Below are positions 22,760 through 35,045 of a stretch of DNA of 64,000 nucleotides, piece after piece. The translations under genes and the position numbers were made by a program. The notes under the pieces were generated by a model. That model saw only the letters and a program-made list of their open reading frames with translations, was not told the DNA's origin and did no database searches. Origin of the DNA: Persicaria tinctoria (taxonomy: Eukaryota; Streptophyta; Magnoliopsida; Caryophyllales; Polygonaceae); contig JBANSL010000020.1 in NCBI GenBank assembly GCA_037127255.1, positions 49,947,098 to 50,011,097 on the forward strand, given 5' to 3'. The stretch's first letter is position 1. The number at the start of each line of letters is the position of its first letter.

Positions 22760-23330
22760 TTTTTTTTTTTTTTTTTTTTTTTGATAAGGAAATAATTCGA
22801 GGCCGGACAGGCCCGGACCTCGAGAGGCCAACAAAGTCGACAGACGGTAAGCCGTCTAAACATACAACATAGTAAAAGAAATGCAACATAAAACATCAAC
22901 CTAATACAACAAAAGAACTACATAAAACAAACCCGGAAACCCCTAACCCTAAGAAAACAAACGGACACAACAACGAGAAGATGGAGACCCGACGTGATGA
23001 AGTGGATAGCGAGCGCATGGGACAGCACAGCTAACACGATGTCTCGCCGCCGGAAAGACGGAAAGCAGCAATCCACGTAGGGCAAAGACGACACCTGGGG
23101 CAGTGTGGATCTCACGACGTTCCCTTCACCTAGATGAAGGATCTTCGGAGACCACGAACACCACCAACACGATCACTTCGATCAACCAGGGCCGCAGAAC
23201 TGCTCCTTAACCGAAACTAACCACGAACCAACAAACAGAACTCCAACCAACTCGAGAAAATGAAGCACGACCGCGAAAGGGCAAAGAACGCAAGAGTAAC
23301 CCGGATTTATTTCAGTTATTTATGTATATA
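22760..23330 (-). mobile_element. Poly(A)-tailed non-autonomous retroelement, copy 2
   Basis: On the minus strand the body ends GGCCTCTCGAGGTCCGGGCC...TTATTTCCTTATCA followed by an A run (22761-22782). It is the most intact copy and serves as the reference for the split copy at 49.9-53.1 kb. GC-rich sequence to about 23730, with several CCTTGGGCCC phrases, may be part of the same insertion. No coding frame is conserved between copies. Confidence 0.65.
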
Positions 23331-23799
23331 ATTTAGTACAATTAATATGATTTATATTTAACTCTTTTATTTAATTATTCATTCTATAGGATCCACCCAT
23401 TGGGCCAACTTTGGGCCCAATGCTTTGCCTTGGGCCCAAAGAACAAATTCGGGCCCAATGCACAGGAAGTTAGGGTTGACAGCAAACCCACACGCCAAGG
23501 CAAAGGCAAGAGGCAATAGCCGCCGGCGATGACCGCACCGATGTCCACAACCCCATCGGCGGGCGACCACCATCCACGAGAGGGAAGAGGGGTCAAGACA
23601 CCGGGGACGGAGGGAGCAACGCCGGCACCGCCGAAGCCAGGGCTAGCCCACCGCGACAGCAGAGGGGAAGGCACCAGGAGCGGGACGCCGGGCGAGAAAG
23701 AAGCTGGAGAGAAAGAGAACTCTACTCATGGTGGATCCTTTTCCACAGCTTGAGTTGCAAAAAGGCAATTTCAGAGAAAGAAAAAAATCAACAGGAAGA

Positions 23800-23990
23800 C
23801 AAATCTGTAGAGGGGGAGGTCCCGAGTTCGATTCTCGGAATGCCCCTTTTAAATTGTGTTAGTTTAACCATTCCGGAATGGCTCACTGGAAAGGAGTTGC
23901 GGGTAGTACCCAAAGGTCCCCAATTCTAACCCCGGATATGGCCGGGAGGATGAAAAAATCACGTCAGATTGTCAGATAAAAATGTCTGAA
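23800..23990 (+). mobile_element. tRNA-derived SINE remnants
   Basis: 23831-23845 holds a good B-box (GAGTTCGATTCTCGG) and 23876-23890 an A-box-like GGAATGGCTCACTGG followed by a degenerate B-box. The parts are not a whole tRNA, so they are read as one or two SINE fragments in the 3' flank of the apyrase-like gene. Confidence 0.35.
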
Positions 23991-24082
23991 AATATGGGGC
24001 AAAAAAGGGACCCAAAGGGCAGTTTGTAATTTGTACATGCTTGATCCAGCAGAATATTGGAAGGTTATAGTGAAAAACAATG

Positions 24083-24649
24083 TCATCTGGGTATACGAGT
24101 GACTATATATTGCCCTTTCTCTAGATCGTATATCGTCTTCATCTGTGGTTTACGCAATTTCATTACAAAAAATGCAGCCAGCAGTACACCCACCAATAGA
24201 ACTGCAAACATGAAGAAGTATGTCACGGATTCGTTCCCTACAATCTGATCCCTGAACTCATCACCGAGCTTCTCAAGGGGTTCTTCTGTCATGTGGTGGA
24301 TGAATGCCCCGAGAGTCCAGTCAAATTGCGGACTTTTCAACCTGACACTGGGTACGAAGATATACAAGTTACACGTGGTACAGTAAAAGATGAAATTAGT
24401 ACAAGTCACTCGGCATTATTGACACTCTTGCTTTTAGTTTTGAAGTGTTTTCATGTTCTTCTAAATTTTATTTTTTTTCATCCATCATGTTCTTCTAAAT
24501 TATAACAGTGAAGAAATTATCTAAAATTGTTACGATTGCATACCAATAATAATACTTTTCCAAAACTGTGAAACCAAAACTACAAATTGCCAAAAAAAAT
24601 TTCTTCAAACAATCTGTTAATTGAAAACCATACCAAAAGGCTTAATTTA

Positions 24650-24694
<45 letters not shown>

Positions 24695-27600
24695 TCTTAT
24701 TGGCCTATTTGAGGATGGTGTGAAGAATAGTTGTGTACCTCTCACTTTTATGAAGAATTCCGAGATTATCATGCAACAAAGCAACGGCATAAGCATGGGA
24801 GAAGCAGTATCTCGACAAATCCACATCATGAATGTCTTGGTGCTGAGATTTTAGAATATCCCAATGGTCTTCACAAAAATGGCGTCCAACAGCCTCCAGT
24901 TCAGATAAAGAACCCACTGGATGAGGTCCAAGGAACTGCAAGGAGACACGAGAAGAAATGCATGAGAAAGGCGACTTCTAAAGTGTACACATTAGATCAT
25001 TTTATGCAGAAAGTTTGACAGCCAATGGGAATGTATCTCTTATATGAGTAGGCGAATCCTAAAACAGAAAGTTCATAAACCCCATAAAATCAACTCCAAC
25101 AAATAAATGAGGTGGGGCTGTTTCTACAGTGTACATAGATCAATTCAGTTTCACATTTCACCACAGAAACATCCAAAATAAGCAGTAAACATTGCAACAA
25201 AATGAAATCAAAATCTCATCATTCCATTTATTTATATATATAATAACGCAGACCTTAGATTTATAATAGAATGCTCTCTGTGAACCAATATATTCTTTCA
25301 AGTCAGCAAGGGATTCCTCGCAAGCTGCTGACGAGCATTCTCCTACATGAAACCAAAATGATATAATATAAATCTCCACCTACTATTTGTAGCACTTGAG
25401 AGATACAAGAGATATAAATACATCATGAATAAGTTTTCTTTAAGAAAGAAATTTAATATGCTAGAAAAAAGAGTCAAACTAAAATATGCAAAAATTATAG
25501 ATCCAGCGAGAAACTTCACAAGTCTGAGAGCATTTTGCCGAAAATTTGTAACATATCTCAAGGTCATAGGCAACTAGGTTTGATCCTATACTAAGGTGAA
25601 ACGAACTTACAGGAATCGTAAAGAGAGGTATAATATGTTAAATGTTACCTTTGCTTCTATTCAGTAACTCTAGCACTTCTATTATGCATGCAGAGAAGTT
25701 TCCTGTAGCATGAAGGTTTAAAAATTTCCCGTCACTGGTGTTTGCTTCCTTCTCGTATCCCCTGGGAATGCAAGGATTATGTGCAGTTCTTTCCTCATCT
25801 ACTGAATCTGCAAAATTAATTACAGGAAAAGTTCTACATATAAATCGTATCCTCTAGGAATGCAAGGATTACTTCAACAAGAAGATGACCTATGCCCGGC
25901 ACATGACATTTTAATTATGGAAAAGTTCTATATACAAATCGTCTTACTACATAATAGACACATCTTAGCACATGCAAAAGGCTAATATCAAAGTATCAAC
26001 GAAGACATAAATGAAATCCAAATTCAAACCTTGAGAATTCTGAATCCCAAGTAGTGCTTTCCAGGCAGCCTCCTGTCATGGAAAAGATCAAACACTTAAT
26101 TAACGAACCCTTCAGTGCATATTTTTGTAACCAAAGTACTGTATTAAGAACTCATGTCATGAAATACTATATCAAAAATTATATGCAAATTATAAAGGAT
26201 TACGAGCAAAGTATAAATCACACTCCGTGTTATAGAGTTCGAATTTGCTTGAAACTTGAAAAACATGATCAAACTTTATTTTCTTATTTTTCTACTTTAC
26301 TGGATACCAAAACATTTATACAGGGTCATTTTTACTTGACATAATGACATCTCATATAGCAATAAGATTCACACATGAAGCACCTGACTAAATTGCGGCA
26401 AGCTTTGAGTATAAAGACGGTAAGTAACTCCAGCCAACCTGATAGTTCTTGGGAACTCCAGTTGTTCAGGTTCTCTAGTAGCATAAGTGATCTGCAAACC
26501 GAAAACGCTGTAATCTTAGCTATAACCTTTATGCAAATATGTGTAAAATTCTTGTGAATGGGGTAGACTGTAGAGAATATGAGACCTGCACAGAAGATCC
26601 GCCAAGTTCCACTATTCCATAGGTGTCCTCAGGTTTGTTACCCAAAGTACCAAGTACATAATTTAAAGCCACCCATGCATATACAGCCTCATCTTCCCCT
26701 GCAGACACATGAGAGCACAATTCAGAGGCGCATGAAATACTAACGTAATGGGAGGAGTTTTGATGATCAAGGCACAGGAAGATATCAATGATTTGGCATT
26801 AACATAAACAAAATCATAGTCAAGTAACAGATCGTACAATAGATAAAATATTAGCATATATGGCATGTTTTGGTGTGATAAGGGCTTAGAGCCTGATATC
26901 CTAAAGCCCAAATCAAACATTCCTTAATGCTTCCTAAAGCATTACAAACCTCCACACAACTCAAATTATTATCTTCAACAAGTCACATGGCAAACTGAAT
27001 AACAAAAATCCAAGAGACTATTTCCTTAACAATATCAATTACAGCCATTGCAATATGCAAATGTGAAAGAAATCAATCCATTTCTCCAATGGCACTTTAC
27101 AACCAGTAATATAAGGCAATACTGCAAGTTTGCAAGCATTAAACCAACTAGCAATACAAGGCAACATACACACAAAAGTTTAAGACTCACTCACCTCTAA
27201 GAACACTAATATTAACATAATCATAGGCAAGCAACAAAGCATACAATAGATAAAGAGTATAGGAGGCATTGAGCACTAGGACAAAAGCGTATTAAAAGAA
27301 GATAACAAATTAGCATATATGGCATGTTTTGGTGTGGTGCAGGGACGAAGCATATATCGCATGTTTTGATGTGGAGACATGATTTGGATAGAGGATCTCC
27401 ACTTGAGTACAGCTTGATATCCTCAAAGTATCATCTTCAACAATTCACATGGCAAACTGAATAATAAAAGTCCTAACTGATTGGTCTTGTTAGCATTTTA
27501 GAATCACATAAGAAAATCCAACAAGATTATTTCCTAAACAATAGAGGTTACAGGCATTGCAATTTGCAAATGCAGAAGAGATCAATCAATATCTTCAATG

Positions 27601-28277
27601 TGTTTAGCAACTAGCAATATAAGGTAATAACTGAAAGTCTGCAAGTATTAAACCAACTAGCAAAACAAACACAAGTTTAAGATTCACTCACCTCTAAGAA
27701 CACTAACTTTATCATATTTAAACAGAAAATCTGACTCCCTCAAAACCCGACGACACTCCTCCAAAACCTCATCGGCACCACCATCGCCACTCACCATCAA
27801 CTGAACCACAGTGTTCCGCCACTCCGATTGAGGAACCTTAAGCTTAGCAAACTCAATCAGCTCCAACACCAACCTCTCAGCCCCGACGGGGTCCAATCCG
27901 GACAATCCATTCGGAATCTCGAGCGAATCAGATCCCTCGCCAAGAACCGGGGTGCCAGAATCCATTTCTAGGGTTTGAAAGACGCGAATCTGAGATCGAG
28001 AGGAGCCGAGGTGGAGGATCAGGCCGTAGGCGTGGGAGGCGGGAGGGGTGAATTTGGAGGAGAGGTGGATGGAGCGGTAGAGGGAGAAGAGGTAGAAGAG
28101 GAAAGGGAGGAGGGAGATGGAGATGAAGAGGAGGAGGAATTTGTGGGGGTTCTTGTTGCTGGGCTTTGAATTTGGAGGGGAGAGGGAGAAAGGCTGCATA
28201 CGGGGATGGAGTTGAGTTTTGTGAGGCGGGACGTAGGAGGAGGAAGAAACCCTAGACTGGAGCCGTGGAAACTCCAT
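24083..28277 (-). CDS. Apyrase-like GDA1/CD39 protein (APY6 type) with degenerate active-site motifs
   Basis: Eight exons on the minus strand: 28277-27692, 26698-26586, 26491-26384, 26072-26030, 25807-25649, 25342-25254, 24935-24739, 24341-24083. Phases close to 517 residues. Residues 47-66 are an N-terminal membrane segment. A second lies near the C-terminus just before RKPQMKTIYDLEKGQYIVTR, a tail characteristic of APY6-like plant apyrases. The family hydrolyses nucleoside tri- and diphosphates in the Golgi or outside the cell. ACR3 (EDEAVYAW) and ACR4 (GIVELGGSSVQ) are kept. However, ACR1 reads HLGSSRSQ where family members have a DAGSTGSR-like phosphate loop, and ACR2 reads VSGDGGA where ATAGMR is expected. 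All splice sites and the frame are intact, so it is either a non-catalytic relative or a gene under relaxed constraint. Confidence 0.85.
24655..24690. repeat. (TA)n microsatellite in the last apyrase intron
   Basis: An uninterrupted AT dinucleotide run between exons 7 and 8 of the apyrase-like gene. Confidence 0.95.
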
Positions 28278-28357
28278 GGATGCGGGATTTGAGAGCTTGG
28301 AGGAAGGAGTCACATCGGATCTGGGGAGGTTAGTGGGAAAAAGGTGGAAGGATTTGA

Positions 28358-28925
28358 GAGCATGTGCAATGGTGAGCCTTGGGGCTCTTATAGTTGCCAC
28401 ATAACAAAAAAATAGAGGAAAATAAAATTTTAATATAAGGGCCCATTGTTTGGGGCTCTTATATATGAGACCCAAAAAGTAGGGCTCATAACTGCCACAT
28501 GGCGGAACTTATGTTTTATTTACTTTTAAATGATTTTCGGTTGTTTTTCATTTGTTTAAAAAAAATAAAAAATTTATTTTTGAATTTAATTTATTTTTAT
28601 CTACACATAGACACCCCTCTTGCATATGTTTGTTGAAAAAAAATTCATTTGAATAAAACCCATATTTTCCTTTTTAAACATTAAAAAATTATTTTTTTAT
28701 GCTATGTTATTATAAATTAATTAATTAATATTTTTATTATTAATAATAATAAAAGAATTGAGTAAATAAAAATAAAAAATAATAAAAAGGTAATTTAAGG
28801 GCCCAAGACTTGGGCTCACGAATGGAGGTGAAAAATTAAAAAGTTAGAATTAGGCTCTTAAGCTGATGTGGCATAAGAAAAGTAGGTTAAGGGCCCGAGG
28901 TTGGGCCTCACCATTGAACATGCTC
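28358..28925. mobile_element. PIF/Harbinger-like MITE in the apyrase promoter
   Basis: The ends GAGCATGTGCAATGGTGAG and CTCACCATTGAACATGCTC are inverted repeats flanked by TGA on both sides. It lies 80 bp upstream of the apyrase ATG and so replaces or contributes its 5' UTR or promoter. A truncated copy of the same family ends the window at 63930. Confidence 0.8.
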
Positions 28926-29045
28926 TGAGGGAGGCTGAAGGTGGAGTTTGGGGTGTGTGTTTTTGTTCAGTCAGATCAATGAATCAGAGGAAAGATTGTC
29001 AACCGTAGGCATTTGACCGGCTTAAAATTTTATTATTATTACTTA

Positions 29046-29717
29046 CTCCCTCCATATAGCAATCCTTGTGGTTAAGCTCTATACACACTTATTAATAAAA
29101 CCTATCTTTACTTTACTTTTATAGCTTAAAATACCTAAAATGAGTAATCTATTAATATTACTAATTCTGCTAGCATTTTGCTGACGTGTCACGCCCACAA
29201 TTAAAGTTGAATTTTTTTTGTCAAATGAGATTTTCTTATTGGTCAATATTATTATGGAAACTTTAAAATATTTTTTTCCTATTTTAAATATGATTTGAAT
29301 CAATTCCCTTTTTTTTTATTTTCGGTTATATTGCCGTAAATATTGAGACATGTTTCCATTTCTTTTTCCGATTACAATATTCTCATAATTCGTCTACATA
29401 CATTACCTTATTAAATCATTTTCAAAATTTGTATCGTATCTCTTTCCAACTAATTTATAAATTATAAAAAAATACTTTATACATATTTTTGTTTTAAACA
29501 CGTGTATATATTAATATAGTATTATATAAATATATAAAATGATGTTCAAATTAAAATAAATCAAGCTCCCGTGCCTTGAAGGCACGGGTATTACACTAGT
29601 TATTAACTATAAAAAGAGCAATCATTACCTATAAAGACAATAATTATAGCTAAAACAACTAGTTTTTTGATACAACTTTACCACTATAAAACAACAAGTA
29701 TTGCGATACGGAGGGAG
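29046..29717. mobile_element. Stowaway MITE interrupted by a Helitron
   Basis: The ends CTCCCTCCATATAGCAAT and ATTGCGATACGGAGGGAG are flanked by TA. Removing the insert at 29166-29599 leaves about 238 bp, a normal Stowaway length. Confidence 0.8.
29166..29599 (+). mobile_element. Short non-autonomous Helitron
   Basis: It starts TCTGCTAGC and ends with the hairpin CCCGTGCC-TTGAA-GGCACGGG, then TATTACACTAG before a host T. Hairpin plus CTAG is the diagnostic Helitron 3' end. It is nested in a Stowaway element. The base before TC is T rather than the usual A. Confidence 0.75.
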
Positions 29718-29720
29718 TAT

Positions 29721-30285
29721 TTTTTAAAGGTAATAATTCGAAATAACAGGCAAAACCGACATTGATTTTTTTTTTATCGTTAATAATTCGAAATCTTAAA
29801 CAATACCAATGTATAAGAAACTGAGAGGTTGAAACAACTGACAAGATATAACGGAGGAATAAACCATAGTCTCGTATACAACAGAAAGAATTTCGGCACT
29901 ACTCACAAGGCACCAAGCACGTCAGTCCACGTGGAAGCATGGGACAAAGATATGGCGGAAAGTGAATGCCAAGAATACGGTCGAGTCTTAACATTGACGT
30001 TGCACTTCTCGACGCTGGGAGACAAGAGCAGAAGCCCACAATAGGAAAAGAAATCTTCGAAAAAGTGTGGATTAGCGACGTTCCTCCACCTAGATGAGGG
30101 ATCTTCGAAAATCACGAACACTGTCACGATCACCTCAATCAATAGAGTGCATGAGACTTATACTTCTACCGAAACTAAACACATCCACACCATCACGAGC
30201 TTCCACCAAGACATGACACAACGAGGCCAAATAATGAATGAACAAAAACCACATTTAACATTTTGGAGACAGTGAAAGAGTGACA
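29721..30285 (-). mobile_element. Poly(A)-tailed non-autonomous retroelement, copy 3
   Basis: On the minus strand it shows the GTGATCGTGACAGTGTTCGTG block, GAAGATCCCTCATCTAGG and a terminal ...CGAATTATTACC phrase of the family found at 18.1 and 22.8 kb. It is more diverged, with an internal T-rich break near 29770. Confidence 0.55.
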
Positions 30286-30289
30286 TTTC

Positions 30290-30899
30290 TAGTCATAATT
30301 TCTTCATATTCTGATTAAATTCTGGCTGCGAGTGGATTGTCGAGCAAGTATCGAAAAGACTTTAATTTTCTATTTTCTCGTCTTTTACTCAAATTTTAAT
30401 TTATATTCAAATCATTTTCCAAATTTCTTAACAAGCGAGAGATTTTTCATTTTTCTAATCTTAGCCTTGCAAGGTCGTACTGTTTTTTCGAGAAATTCGA
30501 GCTTGCTCAGCAAACATGGTTTTTAAACGTACCAAGGGCCCCGAAATGAGAGGACGGCGGTGAACGACTCCGGTCGAAAGCGGATTTAGGGTCAGAATTT
30601 CAAGAAAAACGGAAGCACAAACCCTAAATCTGAAATTCAAGGCTTAATTGTTCGAATTGGTTGAGAATGAAAGATGATTTGAGCTCCTCGTCCTTGGATT
30701 TGCAAAACCCCAAAGAGATTTGAGGCTTTTGTTCAGTTTAGTGGGTTGTGGTAGAAGAAGGCTTCGATCTCCTAGACGGAGGACTATATGCCGGCAACCG
30801 GAGTTTGACGGCGCTAGCTCAACTCCAAGCGCTACGACGGAGCACCAGGAGGCGGCGGCGCAACCACCAAGGCCCACACTCGGTCGACCAGAAGCTTTG
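30290..30899. other. Intergenic DNA with a GC-rich patch, no gene recognised
   Basis: 30540-30900 is GC-rich with frames on both strands (for example Arg-rich peptides) but no recognisable motif. It may be the 5' part of another retrosequence whose poly(A) borders on the LINE piece at 30900. Confidence 0.3.
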
Positions 30900-31440
30900 T
30901 GCCCCAAAGGGATTTTTCGACCTTTTTTTTTATTAGGTAATAATTCGGATGGGAACACCCTATCTGAAAGCACCCTGGCGGATGAGGTCTAGAAGACCTG
31001 TATCGAGGTATAAATATGGCCCATTGGTAGAGTAGCAAAGATGTGCAACCTTATCCGCTATCCGGTTACCAATACGGGGAATATGAGATATTCCAATATT
31101 ACTAACTCCTTTGAAAAGGGCTTGAATATCTGACATTATCAGTTTTATTTCTCAAGGACAACCGAGTTGTGTTCTTAGATAGTCCGTGATAATTTTTTAG
31201 TCTCCTATAATTAATTCAGTTATCTTTAACTCCTTACCCTTTTCCACCCCAATGAGAGGGGATTGGCCACCGATAACATTTCCACCGATGCTGATAGGAT
31301 TAACCATCCAGTCCCTAATAATGTATCCAATAGAGCTGTTTGAGGACGATCTAAAAGATCCGTCAAAGTTTAATTTGTACTTATCAGAAGGAGGTTTCTT
31401 CCAGCGGTAGAACTTTTTGATGTTTTTAGCTTGACTCTTT
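30900..31440 (-). pseudogene. LINE C-terminal RNase H-like fragment
   Basis: On the minus strand WKKPPSDKYKLNFDGSF, then GYIIRDWMVNPISIGGNVIG and later HIPRIGNRIADKVAHL are the RNase H-like domain of plant LINEs (RVT_3 type). Stops interrupt it (near 31145 and 31197). It ends in an A-rich tail at about 30930-30920, the expected 3' end of a truncated LINE insertion. Confidence 0.75.
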
Positions 31441-32320
31441 CACCCTTTCTGTTTCATGATATCCTCATTATTTGTCGAGTTCCATCTGCTAGTTTTTATC
31501 CAATTTTCAATATTATCCAAAACCATTTTCGACCTCTCTTTGATCATGGGAAAGTGGAAACCCATAGGAAAAGAAATGCCTATTTGTAATTTTTTTTTTC
31601 TGAAGATAAAATTTCAACGGGCAAAAATAAAATAAATTCACGACCAGTTTATTGCCCTAAATTGATGATATTCGAGGAGGACGACACATTTCCCTCAGAT
31701 TAATGAAGGGGGAAATGATGATTTCGGGCAATAAAAACTCAAACAACACGATTTTGGTATGTGCCATATCGAACCAACTAGGTGTGCATCAGATCATACT
31801 CCATAGATAAAGAAGTTATCAAGGGTTTACCCATTTCAGGTATCCCCTTCAAGGGTTTGATTATCACCCCAATCCCTGATTTCATGTCATAAGAAGGGTA
31901 AACCAACACTAAGAAGTTAAGAACAATCACAAGAGCAGCTGTAACAATTCAGCTTTCAGCTCAACACATACCATAAAGAATTGCAGCTGCAAGTGCAGTG
32001 CCAGTGATCATTCAAGATCAATCATCTGCTAAAAAGGAAGTTCCAAATTTTGTGCTCCCACCCAGAGGTATTGAATCTGGATAACTAAAATGAGATCATC
32101 AAACTAGAAATTCCAAAGGGAGCAAGAATCAAATGCTTTTGCAGCAAGTAGACACCCAACACGAGGTTACCGAACCAGAACAAATCAGATAGAATCAAGC
32201 ATACACGTAACCTGACTGTTAAATGAAACTATGTACTAGTTCTAAATGTAACAAGGCAAGCCATTGTTCAATTTTTCTCATTTAGTAATGCCTACTAGTA
32301 GAAGGTTGAAGTAAGGAGGG
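31441..32320. other. Intergenic region, probable 3' UTR of the F-box gene at its right end
   Basis: No open frame of note. The 3' UTR of the F-box/WD40 gene probably occupies the last 200-400 bases. Confidence 0.4.
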
Positions 32321-34030
32321 TCATGCCTTCAGCTTGCCGCTAACCCCACGCTTGCTGTACCAAATGCCGTTCCTGTCTCCATTGATGGGGTTTTTCTTGG
32401 CTGTTATTGAGCATTTGTCGCTCTTGCCATTCTTACCACTCATCTCGAGCTGGAGCTTACGCTGCCTCATCCTGTTCTCAAGCCGAATCCCTCTCTGGGC
32501 ACGAGATCTCATCTCTTTCTCCAGAGCCTGGGAGAAGTCCCAGACCTTGACAGTGCATTCCTCGCCTCCACAGATTATACGGTCAGCGCCTATGGAAACA
32601 GAGAACAGACTACTGCCTGAAACATGTAGCATTCTCTGTGGGGGTTCCATGGCAGTCTGAATTGTGCGCTTCATTGTAGAATGATGCTTCATCAAAGACC
32701 GCCTGCTGTTCTTCAACAGTTTCCTCACATCGATCAGGGATATCTTTCCATCAGCTGCAGCAGATACAAGCCACGGGAACTCGAAATCAAGGGAATGTAC
32801 AGCCCCCGAGTGAGGAGCCCATGTTGCAACCTTGAGCACTCCGTCTTCCAAGCAGTTGGAGATTTCGAACATATGAATAGAACCATCTTCTCCACCTGTG
32901 AAAAGAAAATCTCCCGCATGACTTCGGGCCACAGCATAAGTGCTTCCAGCATGGGCTTGAGGAATAAACGAAATAAGAGTTTCATCTGTAGTATCCCAAA
33001 TGTAGACATCTGAGCCTGATGCCGTAGCCACTGTTGTCCCATGAGGAGCAAGGCTCCACACCCAATCACTGTGCCTTAAGACCATGATACACTTCATCAA
33101 ACCACGATCCCAAACACGTACTGTCATATCCCAGGAACCACTATAGATCTTTGTGATGTCGAGAGCAAGAGAAGTTATTGGCCCTTCGTGCTCCCACAGT
33201 CTGAATTCAGTATCTCGGATGTATGAACCCTTAAGGTCAAACAAGTGAGGAAGCCCCTCAATCGCACCCCAGTACTGAATAAAACCACTAGTACCCCCAG
33301 CTACCAGAAGCTTTCTATCAGCTGCAACTGCTCGAATGGTGCATCCAAGAGGCCTAGACGAAGCTATAGATGAACCATCATCCAGGTCCCACATGCGAAC
33401 AATGGAATCATAGCCGGAAGTAAAGATCAGCCTAGAAGAGGCCAGAACAAATACAGTGCGAACAGCTTCAGTATGGCCAGAGAGAAAATCTCGCGTGTAC
33501 TGCCCCTGATAGATCCTGCTCCTAAACTCTCTCTCGACAAATAGCTCTTTCCACGTTTTCTCATCTGACAAACTCGAACCTATATGTTTGGGCATAGGAA
33601 GGCCCCATCTCTCACAATAGAAGTCCTTCCAAATGTGGTGGTCAGATGCAAGCTTGCAGAGACTCGTTGAAACACAAGAAACAATGCTAAGCTCTTTAGG
33701 ATCAAGAAAGTTGAAAATCTCAGATATCAATGCCAACGGAAGGTCGTTAATAGACCTGCCAAATCCCGGTGCAACCACCCCATTCCTAACCGCGAGTTTA
33801 TGACTCGAAGACACAACAGAACCTGTATACAATCCGAATTCAGATCCTGGCTCCAGTAATTCCTCTAACCCCTCAGTTTTTCTCCCTGCAAAAAACTCTC
33901 TATCTCTATCACCACTACCTTCTCCCTTAAATTTAGAATACACAGACGGCTCTTTCGAAGAATTGTGTGCTGAATTCACAAACTGTTTCGACAAATCAAC
34001 TTTGTTATCCTTTTGGCATTCAAATTCCAT
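32321..34030 (-). CDS. FBX2: F-box/WD40-repeat protein, FBX2 (At5g21040) type
   Basis: A single uninterrupted 569-residue frame. Residues 94-140 (INDLPLALISEIFNFLDPKE onward) form an F-box, which docks the protein to SKP1 in an SCF ubiquitin ligase. From about residue 184 there are seven WD40-like units, recognisable by their ends: VRMWDL, GFIQYWG, VRVWDR, VYIWDT, SIHMFEI, ISLIDVRK and VKVWDF. They would form the substrate-binding propeller. The C-terminus is Arg/Lys-rich (RAQRGIRLENRMRQRKLQLE). In Arabidopsis FBX2 is reported as a negative regulator of phosphate-starvation responses. The start is the first ATG of the frame and fits the family length. It appears intact. Confidence 0.9.
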   Translation of the reverse strand: MEFECQKDNKVDLSKQFVNSAHNSSKEPSVYSKFKGEGSGDRDREFFAGRKTEGLEELLEPGSEFGLYTGSVVSSSHKLAVRNGVVAPGFGRSINDLPLALISEIFNFLDPKELSIVSCVSTSLCKLASDHHIWKDFYCERWGLPMPKHIGSSLSDEKTWKELFVEREFRSRIYQGQYTRDFLSGHTEAVRTVFVLASSRLIFTSGYDSIVRMWDLDDGSSIASSRPLGCTIRAVAADRKLLVAGGTSGFIQYWGAIEGLPHLFDLKGSYIRDTEFRLWEHEGPITSLALDITKIYSGSWDMTVRVWDRGLMKCIMVLRHSDWVWSLAPHGTTVATASGSDVYIWDTTDETLISFIPQAHAGSTYAVARSHAGDFLFTGGEDGSIHMFEISNCLEDGVLKVATWAPHSGAVHSLDFEFPWLVSAAADGKISLIDVRKLLKNSRRSLMKHHSTMKRTIQTAMEPPQRMLHVSGSSLFSVSIGADRIICGGEECTVKVWDFSQALEKEMRSRAQRGIRLENRMRQRKLQLEMSGKNGKSDKCSITAKKNPINGDRNGIWYSKRGVSGKLKA

Positions 34031-34610
34031 AAAAAGAATTCAACTACTTCGTATATTACTAACTCACGGAGCCTCAAAACGTCACGGCACAACCAGCAGA
34101 TCAGAAAACCTCAAATTCCAATTCAATGTCGATGTGAAATCACTGAAATCGAACAAGACGAGTGCGGAAACTACCAAAATGGGACGAGCACGCACCAACA
34201 AGGCCAGGAATCCCCAATCTCAAACCCTAGAATGCCGCACCAGCAATTCCAAAGAAAATCTGCTAAAAAATTGGACGGAAAACGAATATGAAGGAGGAAC
34301 CGAAGGACAAATCGACGAAACAACGGAAAGAAATTCGAAACGAAAACCTAACCCTACCAATTAGAGCAGCCAAACAAATCAAGAGAAAACATAAAGCGAT
34401 ATCGTTTACCGGGAATTTCGAGGGATTTACCTCAAACGGTGAAACTAAGATCTGGTTACGCCGCGCAACTCGTTCGAGATTGGGGATGAAATTGCGAAGG
34501 ATCAATGCAAGGAGAAGAGGAAGAAGAGAGGAAAAGGGGGCCGGGTGCTTCGGGATCAAGATTTTTAGGGCTCTGAGCACCGCTGATTAGCATACCAATC
34601 TGACGGTCAG
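34031..34610 (-). promoter_or_regulatory. Leader and promoter region of the F-box/WD40 gene
   Basis: A 5' UTR probably extends to about 34580, where GC content drops. Minus-strand frames here (for example 34263-34580) have no recognisable domain. A CCCTAAAAATCTTGATCCC phrase lies near the likely transcription start. An intron in the leader (GT near 34440) is possible. Confidence 0.3.
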
Positions 34611-35045
34611 AAATGAGGTGCTCCACGTCATGGATCGTTCACGCCTTCACGGCCGTTGGATCGGAAGGACCCGGACAACTGCTAGAATTGCTATTGCTCT
34701 CATTCGTCCTAGTATTATCTTTGTACATTCATTTGACAGGTTGGATGAAATTAGGGGTATTTTTACATCACATTTGCCACACATTAATATCACTTGAGAT
34801 CCCATGTAGTTTTTAGATACATTTTTTAAGAAGCTAATTTTTTTAATAAAAAATATCAATTTATAAAATAATTTCTTTTACGTTGCGATATGTTGAAGAA
34901 TAAGAGAGTAGAGCAGAGGCAAAGAAATGAGAGATCTCTATTGCTTGTGTCTTCATAGAAGACTTACATGTCTTTATATAGACAAGAATACAAATCACCA
35001 AAATATGTCTTAATGGTGGAGGTTTAAGGGAGGTTAACAATCCAT

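Noticed and set aside
23820..23860. Possible tRNA gene (strong B-box GAGTTCGATTCTCGG)
   Set aside because: No acceptor or D stem pairs upstream, and no anticodon arm; read as SINE remnant.
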